Assembly: GCA_947505245.1 (NCBI GenBank)
Contig: CANNIZ010000006.1
Coordinates: forward strand, 1-64,000
Direction: 5' to 3'
From: Pseudomonadota bacterium
GTDB lineage: Bacteria; Myxococcota_A; UBA796; GCA-2862545
Length of the DNA stretch: 64,000 bases
Part shown: one piece after another, positions 53,424 through 61,610 of the stretch
How positions within the stretch are numbered: position 1 is the stretch's first letter
Layout: each line of letters opens with the position of its first letter
Position numbers and translations under genes: made by a program
Notes under the pieces: generated by a model
The model's input: only the letters and a program-made list of their open reading frames with translations
What the model was told of the DNA's origin: nothing
Databases searched by the model: none

Positions 53424-54197
53424 ATGACCTCGCTCCGCACGATTCACCGCCTCGCCGGACCGCTCGAAGATCACGTCGTCGTCGAGGAGCCGCTCGAGAT
53501 CCGCGTCGAGGGCAAGACGCTCGCGGTGACGATGCGCACGCCGGGGCACGACCTCGACCTCGTCGCCGGTTTCCTGTTCACCGAGCAGGTGATCGACGGC
53601 GCGGACGACCTCGTCGCGATGGCCCACGTGGACGATCCCGGAGACCCGCGCGGAAACACGGTGGACGTGCGGCTCGCGGGCGGGGTCGAGGCGCATCGCG
53701 CGCGTATCGACCGTGCGACGCGTGAGACGTACGCGAGCTCCGCGTGCGGGATCTGCGGCAAGGCGTCGATCGATCGGCTCTTGCTGGCGAACCGCCGCGT
53801 GACGCCGATGAGGGTCGATGAGCGTGTAGTCATCGCGCTCCCCGACCGACTCCGAACCGCGCAGGTGTCGTTCGCGCTCTCCGGTGGGCTCCACGGCGCG
53901 GGCCTGTTCGCGCCCGACGGGACGTTGGACAGCTGCCGCGAAGATGTCGGGCGGCACAACGCCGTCGACAAGGTGCTCGGGGTGCGGCTCCGCGCCGACA
54001 CGACGCCGGTCACCGATCGCGGGCTGGTCGTTAGCGGTCGCGTCGGCTTCGAGATCGTCCAGAAGGCCCTCGTCGCCGGAATACCGATCATCGTGGCGGT
54101 CGGCGCGCCCTCCACGATGGCCGTGGACCTCGCCGCTGCGTCGGGAATGGCGCTTTACGGTTTTGTACGCGACGGCCGGTTCAACCGCTACGCGTGA
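53424..54197 (+). CDS. fdhD: Formate dehydrogenase accessory sulfurtransferase FdhD
   Basis: A 257-residue FdhD that transfers sulfur from a desulfurase to the molybdenum cofactor of formate dehydrogenases. Conserved motifs are present: TPGHDLDLVAGFLFTE, ASSACGICGKASID (CxxC), GGLHGAGLF, CREDVGRHNAVDKV and GRVGFEIVQKAL. The start at ATG 53424 lies directly after a perfect palindrome. No formate dehydrogenase subunits are in this window. Confidence 0.95.
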   Translation: MTSLRTIHRLAGPLEDHVVVEEPLEIRVEGKTLAVTMRTPGHDLDLVAGFLFTEQVIDGADDLVAMAHVDDPGDPRGNTVDVRLAGGVEAHRARIDRATRETYASSACGICGKASIDRLLLANRRVTPMRVDERVVIALPDRLRTAQVSFALSGGLHGAGLFAPDGTLDSCREDVGRHNAVDKVLGVRLRADTTPVTDRGLVVSGRVGFEIVQKALVAGIPIIVAVGAPSTMAVDLAAASGMALYGFVRDGRFNRYA

Positions 54198-54237
54198 GCG
54201 CGGCTCCGGCATCGGCTAGGCTGCGCAGGGAGGTCAA

Positions 54238-55827
54238 ATGCCGCTCGGCCTGTTGACGCTGTCGCTCGCCGCGTGGGGCGCGGATCTGCCCGCGAAAGCG
54301 CAGGCGTTCATCGACGCGGGCGAGCTCGAGACGGCCCGAAAGAAGTGCATCGCGTGGGAAGGCAACGTCGCAGGCGCCGATCCGCGACTGCGCGAGGCGT
54401 GCGCGCAGGTGTGGCTCGATGACGCAAAGAAGACCGACACCTTCGACGGCTGGGTCGCGTTTCGCGGGGCCTGGTCCGACACGCGCTTCGCCGACGAGGC
54501 GTTCGGCCATGAGGCGGACTTCGCGCTCGCCGCGCTCGGAGCGACCGCAACCGAGGCCGCGTACCTCGACCTGTTCGGTCGCTACTCCGCCACCGACGCG
54601 GGGAAGCGCGCCTACACCCAAGCGAGCGCCGTCGCACTCGCGGCGATCACGTCGGACGCCGACGCGCGGGGGGTGGCCGAGCGGTACCCCGAGCAGGCGG
54701 AGCTGCTGCTCCGTACGCGCTTGTCGGCGTTCGTGTCGGCCACCGTCTCCGCGACGCGGGTGTCGGACGTGCGATCGCTCTCCCCGCTGCTCGACGTGAA
54801 GGACATCCGCGTCAACTGGGCCGCGCGTGCCCCCGACGCGCCGCTGACGTCGTGGACCGATCACGTCGCCGCCCGGCTGTCGCGCTATGGAATCCAGCCC
54901 GAACTCGTGAGCCAATGGCCCGCCGAGTCGGCGACCGGCCCGTCGTTCCCGTTGTGCTACGACCCGCAGACGCCCGACGTCACGCCCGGCGTCGTCCTGT
55001 CGGCGGCGGCCGGAACGGCGTTCCTTCCCGCCCCGTGGGCGCTCGGCTGTGGCCCCGATGCCTCCCCCCTCTGGCTCGTGGTCACCGCCGGGCAGGTCGT
55101 CGAGCTCACCACCGGCGGCACCCACCACGTGCGGCTCGTCACCGGAGCGAGCGGTACCCGCACCGACGGTTGGGCGGACGGCCGCGCCCTCGTCGCGCCA
55201 ACGGGGCCCTCGGTGGTGTCGAACGGGCGCATCGTCACGCCGACCGCGACCGCTCACACGGTCCAGGGCTTCGACGGGGGCGAGCCGTGGCTGGAGGTCG
55301 GCCCCTCGCCGACAGGGGTGCCGATCCTGTCCGGCCTCGCCGCCCCACCCGATGAAGGCGGCCGCGCGCCCGTGGCGCCGATCGTGCACCGGTTCCTCGG
55401 GTTTGACGCGCGGCTCCTGCCCGAGGCTCCGCCGCTGCTGTTCGGCTGGGGAGCCGGCCCCGCGCCGTCCGATGCCGTACCGCTCACCGTCGGGCGCGGA
55501 GACCTCGGCTCGTTCAAGCAGGCGATGCTGGGCGTCGGGCTCGACCCCGCGACGCTCGGCGTCACCGTCGCGAACACGATCGATCTCGATAGCGACGGCG
55601 TGATCGAGGTGTTCGCCGACGCGAAGTTCGAGAAGCGCCCCGCTGTTATCGTGTGGCAGATGTCCACCGGGCGCGTGTGGGCGTGGGTGCGGACCGCTCC
55701 CGCGACGGCGGCGAAGCCGGTCGCGCTGCGGCTGGGCGGCTACACCATGGTGGCCTGGTCGAACGCCGCCGGGACCGACGCCCTTCGCTGGACCACGACG
55801 GGGCCGACGGTGACGCACCTGCCCTAA
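54238..55827 (+). CDS. Exported protein of unknown function
   Basis: A 529-residue protein with a signal sequence (MPLGLLTLSLAAWGADLP) after GGGAGG. The first 170 residues are helical, like TPR or armadillo-type repeats; the rest is beta-rich with many short Gly/Thr/Val strands and four cysteines in the middle. This could be a periplasmic repeat protein. No known family is recognised. It ends in a 4-bp convergent overlap with rtcR. Confidence 0.65.
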   Translation: MPLGLLTLSLAAWGADLPAKAQAFIDAGELETARKKCIAWEGNVAGADPRLREACAQVWLDDAKKTDTFDGWVAFRGAWSDTRFADEAFGHEADFALAALGATATEAAYLDLFGRYSATDAGKRAYTQASAVALAAITSDADARGVAERYPEQAELLLRTRLSAFVSATVSATRVSDVRSLSPLLDVKDIRVNWAARAPDAPLTSWTDHVAARLSRYGIQPELVSQWPAESATGPSFPLCYDPQTPDVTPGVVLSAAAGTAFLPAPWALGCGPDASPLWLVVTAGQVVELTTGGTHHVRLVTGASGTRTDGWADGRALVAPTGPSVVSNGRIVTPTATAHTVQGFDGGEPWLEVGPSPTGVPILSGLAAPPDEGGRAPVAPIVHRFLGFDARLLPEAPPLLFGWGAGPAPSDAVPLTVGRGDLGSFKQAMLGVGLDPATLGVTVANTIDLDSDGVIEVFADAKFEKRPAVIVWQMSTGRVWAWVRTAPATAAKPVALRLGGYTMVAWSNAAGTDALRWTTTGPTVTHLP

Positions 55828-57410
55828 GGCGCCGAGACCTGCGCCCAGCTAAGGTCGAACTTCGCGAGGTATTTGCGCAGGCGGTCGGCGTCGTTGCTGG
55901 ACGTCTTCTTCTCCCGCGACGCCGCGAACAGCGTTCGTCCCGCGTCCGACAGGGTCTTCGACGTGCAGCAAACCGCGAGCACGTCCTCGAGCTGCACCCG
56001 CTCGAACCGATCGAGCTCGGCCGCGGCCGCGCCAAGGACCGCGTCCACGCGCGAGGCCGTACGCGGGACCTCCCATTGCGCAGACAGCCGCGCGAGCTCG
56101 TCTTCGACGCCGTCGACGTCGATGCGTCCGCCGTCGCACAGCGTCGCCATACGTGTGACGGCCGCCGAAAGGTCGCGGAAATTCGCCGGCCACGGCGCCC
56201 GCCTCGCGAACGCGAGGAAGCCCTCCCGAGCCTCCTTGTTGAGCCGCACGCGGCGGCCCGTCTTTCGCGCGACCTCGTCGAGCTCCCAGTCCAGGTTCGG
56301 CTCGACGTCTTCGGGACGCTCCGCGAGGCCGGGCATGCGAAACGTCCACAGGTCGAGGCGCGCGAGCAGGTCGTCTCGGAACGCGCCTCTCGCGACAGCT
56401 GCGCGCAGATCGCGGTTCGTCCCCGCCATGAGCTGAAAGTCCGACGCCACCTCGCGGTCGCTCCCGAACGGCAGGAACCGCTTCTCCTCGATCGCGCGCA
56501 GCAGCATCGCCTGCTCGTCGAGGCCAAGCTCACCGACCTCGTCGAGGAACAGGAGCCCCTTGTCGGCGGAAAGCAACAGCCCCTTACGGGCCGCCTCTGC
56601 GCCGGTGAACGCGCCGCGCACGTGCCCGAACAGCGCCGACATCGCGCCGTCCCCGCGGATCGTCGCGCAGTTCACGTCTACGAACGGCCCCTCCACCTGC
56701 CGCCGCGCCTTCTTCAGCTCGTAAACGCGCCGGGCGAGCCGCGACTTGCCCGCGCCTGTGGGACCGGTCAGCAGGATGGGCGCGGTGGACGCGAGCGCTA
56801 CACGCTCGATGCGATCGATCAACGCGTTGAACGCGGCGTTCCGGGTCGCGATGCCGCCCTTCAGGAACCCGACGGCCGCGTCGCGACGGGCCGCGAACCG
56901 ACGCGCGATCGCGTCGTACCGTTCGAGGTGCAGGTCGATGATCTGCAGCCCGGGCTCCTTCGAGGCCCCACGCGCAGGCGACGTCTGCACGAGCTTGCCC
57001 GGCAGGAAGCCGGCCTCGACGAGCAGGAACATACAGATCTGCGCGACGTGCGTGCCTGTCGTGATGTGCGCCCAGTACTGCTCGTCGTCGCGGAACGTGT
57101 ACGCGGAGAGGAAGTCGAGCAGCGTGCCGTAGACGCTCTCGAGGTCCCACGGATCGCGATCGTCGATCCGATGCAGCACCACCTCGGTCTCGGGCGACAC
57201 GGCGGCGATGTCCTCGGCGAGGTGCTTCGCGAGCGCGGTGTAGCGATGCCCGTGCAACAGCTCGATCCGCGCGACAGCGGTGTCCTCCCGCTGAAACAGC
57301 GCCACGGTCGGGCGCCACCGCTCCCACCGGCGCGGGCCGTGACCCGCGTCGAGCGTGGTTCCGACCATGCCGATCACCACCACCGGCCGGTTGTCGATCG
57401 CCTTATCCAT
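55824..57410 (-). CDS. rtcR: RtcR transcriptional activator (CARF plus sigma-54 AAA+)
   Basis: A 528-residue activator (ATG 57410, chosen because homology starts there). The N-terminal 180 residues are the RtcR CARF-type ligand domain (VVIGMVGTTLDAGHGPRRWE, VSPETEVVLHRI, YWAHITTGTHVAQICMFLLV). The AAA+ part shows Walker A GPTGAGKS, Walker B GLLFLDEVGELG and the canonical sigma-54 loop GAFTGA. A C-terminal helical DNA-binding region follows. In E. coli RtcR senses damaged RNA ends and activates rtcBA from a sigma-54 promoter. Here it diverges from rtcB across such a promoter. Confidence 0.95.
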   Translation of the reverse strand: MDKAIDNRPVVVIGMVGTTLDAGHGPRRWERWRPTVALFQREDTAVARIELLHGHRYTALAKHLAEDIAAVSPETEVVLHRIDDRDPWDLESVYGTLLDFLSAYTFRDDEQYWAHITTGTHVAQICMFLLVEAGFLPGKLVQTSPARGASKEPGLQIIDLHLERYDAIARRFAARRDAAVGFLKGGIATRNAAFNALIDRIERVALASTAPILLTGPTGAGKSRLARRVYELKKARRQVEGPFVDVNCATIRGDGAMSALFGHVRGAFTGAEAARKGLLLSADKGLLFLDEVGELGLDEQAMLLRAIEEKRFLPFGSDREVASDFQLMAGTNRDLRAAVARGAFRDDLLARLDLWTFRMPGLAERPEDVEPNLDWELDEVARKTGRRVRLNKEAREGFLAFARRAPWPANFRDLSAAVTRMATLCDGGRIDVDGVEDELARLSAQWEVPRTASRVDAVLGAAAAELDRFERVQLEDVLAVCCTSKTLSDAGRTLFAASREKKTSSNDADRLRKYLAKFDLSWAQVSAP

Positions 57411-57516
57411 TTGTATAACATCATAGCCACTATTCTCCATCTTGTCAGCTGACCCCGCCCCACCCGGCGCGCGATCGTCCCGTCAGCTACGCTGCAATCG
57501 CCGACCCGCCGCGGGC

Positions 57517-57531
57517 TGGCACGCGTCGTGC
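57517..57531 (+). promoter_or_regulatory. Sigma-54 promoter of rtcBA
   Basis: TGGCACGCGTCGTGC, with GG-N10-GC spacing and one departure from the TTGC element, lies 23 bp before the rtcB ATG. With rtcR divergent and 100 bp away, this reproduces the classical RtcR-controlled arrangement. Confidence 0.8.
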
Positions 57532-57554
57532 GAAAGGACAGGGCGGAGGCAGCC

Positions 57555-58769
57555 ATGGGACACGAGATCATTCCGTCGGAAAGCGGGCTCATCAAGGCAT
57601 GGACGGTGGGCGTCCCGGTCGAAGACGAGGCGAAGAAGCAGCTCCGGAACATCGCGAGCATGCCGTTCGTGCACCGCTGGGTGGCCGTGATGCCCGACGT
57701 GCACCTCGGCATCGGCGCCACGGTCGGCTCGGTTGTGCCTACGCTCAAGGCGATCATCCCGGCCGCGGTGGGCGTGGACATCGGCTGCGGAATGATGGCC
57801 GTGCAGACGACGCTGCGCGCCGAGCACCTCCCGGACTCGCTCGCGGCGGTGCGTACGGCGATCGAGCGCGCGGTCCCGCACGGGCGGACGGCGAACGGCA
57901 AGGCGCGCGTCGACCGCGGCTCCTGGCACGACCTCCCCGAGCCCGTCGTAGCGGCCTGGGGCAACATCGTTGCAGGCTACGACCACGTGAAGGCGCGCCA
58001 CCCGCGCCTCGGCTCGGGCAACGACGTCAACCACCTCGGCACGCTCGGCACGGGCAACCACTTCATCGAGGTCTGCCTCGACGAGGAGGGCCGCGTGTGG
58101 GTGATGTTGCACTCGGGCTCGCGCGGCGTCGGCAACCGCATCGGGACGTACTTCATCGACCTCGCGAAGCGCGACATGGAGAAGTACTTCGTCACCCTGC
58201 CGGACAAGGACCTCGCGTACTTCCCGCAAGGGACCGATCACTTCGACGACTACGTTCACGCCGTCGCGTGGGCGCAGGAGTACGCGCGCACCAACCGCGA
58301 GCTGATGATGGCCGCGGTGCTCAAGGCCATGATCGCGGAATTGGGCCCGTTCCAGACGGGCGAGGCGGCCGTGAACTGCCACCACAACTACGTGTCGTGT
58401 GAGAAGCACTACGGCGAGAACGTGTGGGTCACCCGCAAGGGAGCGGTGCGAGCGCGCGTCGGCGAGCTCGGCATCATCCCCGGGTCGATGGGGGCAAAGT
58501 CCTTCATCGTGCGCGGAAAGGGCAACCCCGAGTCGTTCGACTCGTGCAGCCACGGCGCAGGACGCGCGATGTCCCGCACGGCGGCGAAGAAGCGGTACAC
58601 GGTCGAGGACCACGTCCGCGCCACGGCGGGCGTCGAGTGCCGCAAGGACAAGGACGTGATCGACGAGACGCCCATGGCGTACAAGTCGATCGACGCGGTG
58701 ATGGCGGCGCAGGAGGACCTGGTCGACATCGTCCACACGTTGCGGCAGGTCGTGTGCGTCAAGGGTTGA
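57555..58769 (+). CDS. rtcB: RNA-splicing ligase RtcB
   Basis: A 404-residue GTP- and Mn-dependent RNA ligase that joins 2',3'-cyclic-phosphate or 3'-phosphate ends to 5'-OH ends. Key motifs: GVDIGCGMM (metal Asp and Cys), GTGNHFIE, SGSRGVGN, VNCHHNYVS, and CSHGAGRAMSR with His333 as the guanylated residue. The ATG at 57555 follows GGAGG; a Met nine codons upstream lacks a ribosome site. It is first gene of the rtcBA operon. Confidence 0.97.
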   Translation: MGHEIIPSESGLIKAWTVGVPVEDEAKKQLRNIASMPFVHRWVAVMPDVHLGIGATVGSVVPTLKAIIPAAVGVDIGCGMMAVQTTLRAEHLPDSLAAVRTAIERAVPHGRTANGKARVDRGSWHDLPEPVVAAWGNIVAGYDHVKARHPRLGSGNDVNHLGTLGTGNHFIEVCLDEEGRVWVMLHSGSRGVGNRIGTYFIDLAKRDMEKYFVTLPDKDLAYFPQGTDHFDDYVHAVAWAQEYARTNRELMMAAVLKAMIAELGPFQTGEAAVNCHHNYVSCEKHYGENVWVTRKGAVRARVGELGIIPGSMGAKSFIVRGKGNPESFDSCSHGAGRAMSRTAAKKRYTVEDHVRATAGVECRKDKDVIDETPMAYKSIDAVMAAQEDLVDIVHTLRQVVCVKG

Positions 58770-58809
58770 GCGAGGCGCAGCCGAGCGAAGTGCAAGGAAG
58801 GGAGATGAC

Positions 58810-59817
58810 ATGCTGACGATCGACGGTTCAGAAGGTGAAGGCGGCGGTCAGGTCCTGCGCTCGGCGTTGGCCCTGTCCGCCGTCACCGGCACGCCGTTCC
58901 GCATCCACAAGATCCGCGCGGGCCGGGAACGCTCCGGCCTGCTGCGGCAGCACCTCACCGGCCTGAACGCGATCACGGCGATCTGCAACGCGGACGTCGA
59001 CGGCGCCGTGCTCGGCTCGACGGAGGTCGTGTTCAAGCCGCGCGCCGTGGTGCCCGGCGACTACACGTTCGCCGTCGGCACCGCCGGAAGCGCGAACCTC
59101 GTGCTGCAGACGGTGTTGCTGCCGCTCGCGCTCGCGAAGGGCCCGAGCCGCCTCGCGCTCGAGGGCGGCACGCACAACCCAACGTCACCGCCGTTCCACT
59201 ACCTGGAGGCCGTGTACGCGCCGCTGCTCGCGAAGATGGGGCTGACGCTCGGGCTCACGCTCGAGCGGTGGGGCTTCTACCCGGCCGGTGGTGGGCGGTT
59301 CGTCGCCGACATCAAGCCTGTCGAACACCTCACCGGCTTCGACCTGCTCGAGCGCGGTGACGTGCGCGAGGTGCAGATCCGCGCGGTCGTGGCCGGCCTC
59401 CCGGAGAAGATCGGTCTCCGCGAGGTCGCCGCGGCCGTCCATCTGCTGGGCCGCGATCGCGACGACGGACGCGTGCTCTCCGTCGGCGGCGGGCCCGGCA
59501 ACGCGCTGTGGATCAAGGTCGTCTGCGAGCACGCCACGGAGCTGTTCACCGCGTTCGGCGAGAAGCGCGTGTCGTCCGATCAGGTCGCCGAGCGCTGCGC
59601 TGTCGAGGTCAAACACTGGCTGGCGGCGAACGTCCCCGTCGCCGAACACACCGCCGATCAGCTGCTGCTGCCGCTCGCGCTCGCCGGTCGCGGGTCGTTT
59701 CGTACGAGCGCGCCGACCCTGCACACGCGCACCCACGTCGACGTGATTCAGCGGTTCCTCGACGTGCCGATCGCGCTCGTCGAGGACAGCGGCGCCTGGC
59801 GGATCACGGTCGGGTAG
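58810..59817 (+). CDS. rtcA: RNA 3'-terminal phosphate cyclase RtcA
   Basis: A 335-residue enzyme that converts RNA 3'-phosphate ends to 2',3'-cyclic phosphates through an enzyme-AMP intermediate. Conserved parts are DGSEGEGGGQVLRSALALS at the start, GTAGSANLVLQTVLLPLAL, GGTHNPTSPPFHYLE, and the catalytic His305 in TLHTRTHVDVIQRF. It is preceded by GGAAGGGAG, lies 40 bp behind rtcB, and completes the RNA repair operon. Its 3' end overlaps the convergent tetR-like gene by 14 bp. Confidence 0.97.
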   Translation: MLTIDGSEGEGGGQVLRSALALSAVTGTPFRIHKIRAGRERSGLLRQHLTGLNAITAICNADVDGAVLGSTEVVFKPRAVVPGDYTFAVGTAGSANLVLQTVLLPLALAKGPSRLALEGGTHNPTSPPFHYLEAVYAPLLAKMGLTLGLTLERWGFYPAGGGRFVADIKPVEHLTGFDLLERGDVREVQIRAVVAGLPEKIGLREVAAAVHLLGRDRDDGRVLSVGGGPGNALWIKVVCEHATELFTAFGEKRVSSDQVAERCAVEVKHWLAANVPVAEHTADQLLLPLALAGRGSFRTSAPTLHTRTHVDVIQRFLDVPIALVEDSGAWRITVG

Positions 59818-60427
59818 CGCGCGGCAACGCTGCAGGCGTAACGAACCCTTCGACGCGCGCGAGCGTCTGCTCCGCGGTGTCGTGCATCACGTGAGGGTCC
59901 ACGCCAGCCCGCAGCATCACGAACACACCGATGAGCGCGACCGCGAGGAAGTTCGCGAGCTCGGCGACAGGGGACTCGGGCACAAGCTCGCCCCGCTCAC
60001 GGGCATTCGACAACGCGTGTTCGAACGCGCGCGTCAGACGATGCACGTAGGTGGCCCCCGTTCGCGCGCTCGTCGCCTCGGTCGGGGCGTGCTCGGTGAT
60101 CGCGTTGCACATCAGGCAACCGAGCTTCGGGTTGTTGTCGCGCGCCGCGCCGCCGAAGAACCGCACCACCTGGCGCACCGCGTCCAGTCCCGCCCCCGGA
60201 GCCTCCAGAACCCCGAAATGCCGCGTCACCACGGTGTCGTCGTAGCGCTGCAAGGCAGCCTCGTACAAGGCCTCCTTGCTCTCGAATTCCGCGTACAGGC
60301 TGTAGGCGTTCACCCCCATGGCCTCCGCGAGGTCGCGCGTGGACGTCCCGTGGAACCCCTGCATCCAGAACAAGCGCATGGCCTTCTGCAGCACCTGCTC
60401 GCGATCGTAGGTCTTGTGTCGGCCCAT
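59804..60427 (-). CDS. TetR/AcrR-family repressor
   Basis: A 207-residue regulator with an N-terminal helix-turn-helix (MGRHKTYDREQVLQKAMRLF then GTSTRDLAEAMGVNAYSLYAEF) and a ligand-binding domain with CLMCNAITEHAP in the middle, as in TetR_C families that act on SRPBCC or oxidoreductase genes. The ATG at 60427 was chosen because MGRHKTY is a usual start. It diverges from the SRPBCC gene over a palindromic operator, and so probably represses that gene and itself. Inducer unknown. Confidence 0.9.
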   Translation of the reverse strand: MGRHKTYDREQVLQKAMRLFWMQGFHGTSTRDLAEAMGVNAYSLYAEFESKEALYEAALQRYDDTVVTRHFGVLEAPGAGLDAVRQVVRFFGGAARDNNPKLGCLMCNAITEHAPTEATSARTGATYVHRLTRAFEHALSNARERGELVPESPVAELANFLAVALIGVFVMLRAGVDPHVMHDTAEQTLARVEGFVTPAALPRATRP

Positions 60428-60450
60428 CCGACCCTCCAATCTTGAAACCA

Positions 60451-60464
60451 ACCGAACGTTTGGT
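60451..60464. promoter_or_regulatory. Probable TetR operator
   Basis: ACCGAACGTTTGGT is a near-perfect palindrome (one mismatch pair) in the 63 bp between the divergent starts at 60427 and 60491, where a TetR-type repressor would bind to control both genes. Confidence 0.6.
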
Positions 60465-60490
60465 TATCATCCCCGCGAGGACCCCGCACC

Positions 60491-60973
60491 ATGCAACACG
60501 CCAGCAGCACCCGAGCCGTTCACGCCCCGCCCGAAAAGATCTGGGCCCTCATCTCCGACGTCACCACCATCGACCGATACCACCCCAGCGTCGAGCGCGC
60601 CGATCTGCTCAGCGCGCAGCCCACGGGTCTCGGCGCCACCCGCCGGTGCAACTTCTACGACGGCACCAACGTCCGCGAAGAGGTCGTCGATCTCGACGGT
60701 GGCAAGCGCATCCGCCTGGCCCTGTCCGAGTTCTCGGTTCCGATGAAGCAGCTGGAGGCCGAGCTGCGACTCGTACCCGGCGCGGGCGACACGACCGACG
60801 TCACCTTCGAGATCTCGTACGTCATGAAGTGGGGCATCTTGGGCCAGATCATGGGCGCCACAGCGGTTCGCCGGCAGCTCACCCAGATGACCGCCAAGGT
60901 CCTCGCGGGGCTCGATCACCACGTCTCCACCGGCGAACGCGTCGGAAAGGACTTCGTGCCGAAGCCAGCCTAA
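60491..60973 (+). CDS. SRPBCC-family protein (polyketide cyclase/START-like)
   Basis: A 160-residue helix-grip protein: AVHAPPEKIWALISDVTTID at the start, then GLGATRRCNFYDGTNVREEV, and a C-terminal long helix (TAVRRQLTQMTAKVLAGL). The SRPBCC fold binds hydrophobic ligands. No catalytic residues can be assigned. It is controlled by the divergent TetR-type gene in all likelihood. Confidence 0.85.
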   Translation: MQHASSTRAVHAPPEKIWALISDVTTIDRYHPSVERADLLSAQPTGLGATRRCNFYDGTNVREEVVDLDGGKRIRLALSEFSVPMKQLEAELRLVPGAGDTTDVTFEISYVMKWGILGQIMGATAVRRQLTQMTAKVLAGLDHHVSTGERVGKDFVPKPA

Positions 60974-61028
60974 GAGCTTCGCACGGAAGGGTCGGCGGCC
61001 GCCGCGGCGCACCGGTCGGGCTTGCGCG

Positions 61029-61601
61029 TCACAACAGGCGCAACGCCGGCTCGAGCGTGACCCCCTCGTAGAGCGCGTCGATTGACAATTCGACGTCAAA
61101 CGCCGTGAGATGGACGGAAGCGCCCGGACCGAACGCGTCCAGTCTCCAAGACCCGTCGGGCTGGCGAAGGAACCGCTCCACCCGCATGCGACGCGAATCG
61201 ACCAGCACGTACTCGACGAGGGACTGCAGACTCGCGTAGGCCTCGAATTTCTCCCCGCGGTCGGCCGCTTCGGTTCCCGCAGACAGCACCTCGATGATCA
61301 AGCGAGCGTCCCGCAGCGTGTGGAATCCGTCGTCGTTGCCGGAACCGCAGTACCCGACGAGGTCCGGGTAGTAGTAGCGCGCACCTGGTTGCACGCGCTG
61401 ATCGGGGCCACCGACGTTGCACCCCGAAGAGCGCACCGCCGCGCGCAGCAGCACCACGAGGTTTTGCTGCAGGTCCGAGTGCGCCCGCGAAGCACCCGCC
61501 ATCGCATACTCCACGCCCTCGACGAACTCGTGGCGGACGTCGCGTACGCGCTCGCGCGCGAGGTACTCCTTCTCCGAATAGCGCTTCTCCGCGGTCTGCA
61601 T
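61029..61601 (-). CDS. Uma2 family (DUF820) putative nuclease
   Basis: A 190-residue protein with the Uma2 signature: YAMAGASRAHSDLQQNLVVLL, a YYYPDLVGYC motif (PD of the PD-D/ExK fold), LIIEVLSAGTEAADRGEKFE and LVEYVLVDSRRMRVE. The ExV core Glu and the Asp are kept, so nuclease activity is possible. Genes of this family are abundant in cyanobacteria and myxobacteria, without a settled role. It is 9 bp upstream of the FAD oxidase stop. Confidence 0.9.
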   Translation of the reverse strand: MQTAEKRYSEKEYLARERVRDVRHEFVEGVEYAMAGASRAHSDLQQNLVVLLRAAVRSSGCNVGGPDQRVQPGARYYYPDLVGYCGSGNDDGFHTLRDARLIIEVLSAGTEAADRGEKFEAYASLQSLVEYVLVDSRRMRVERFLRQPDGSWRLDAFGPGASVHLTAFDVELSIDALYEGVTLEPALRLL

Positions 61602-61610
61602 GGCCGAATT

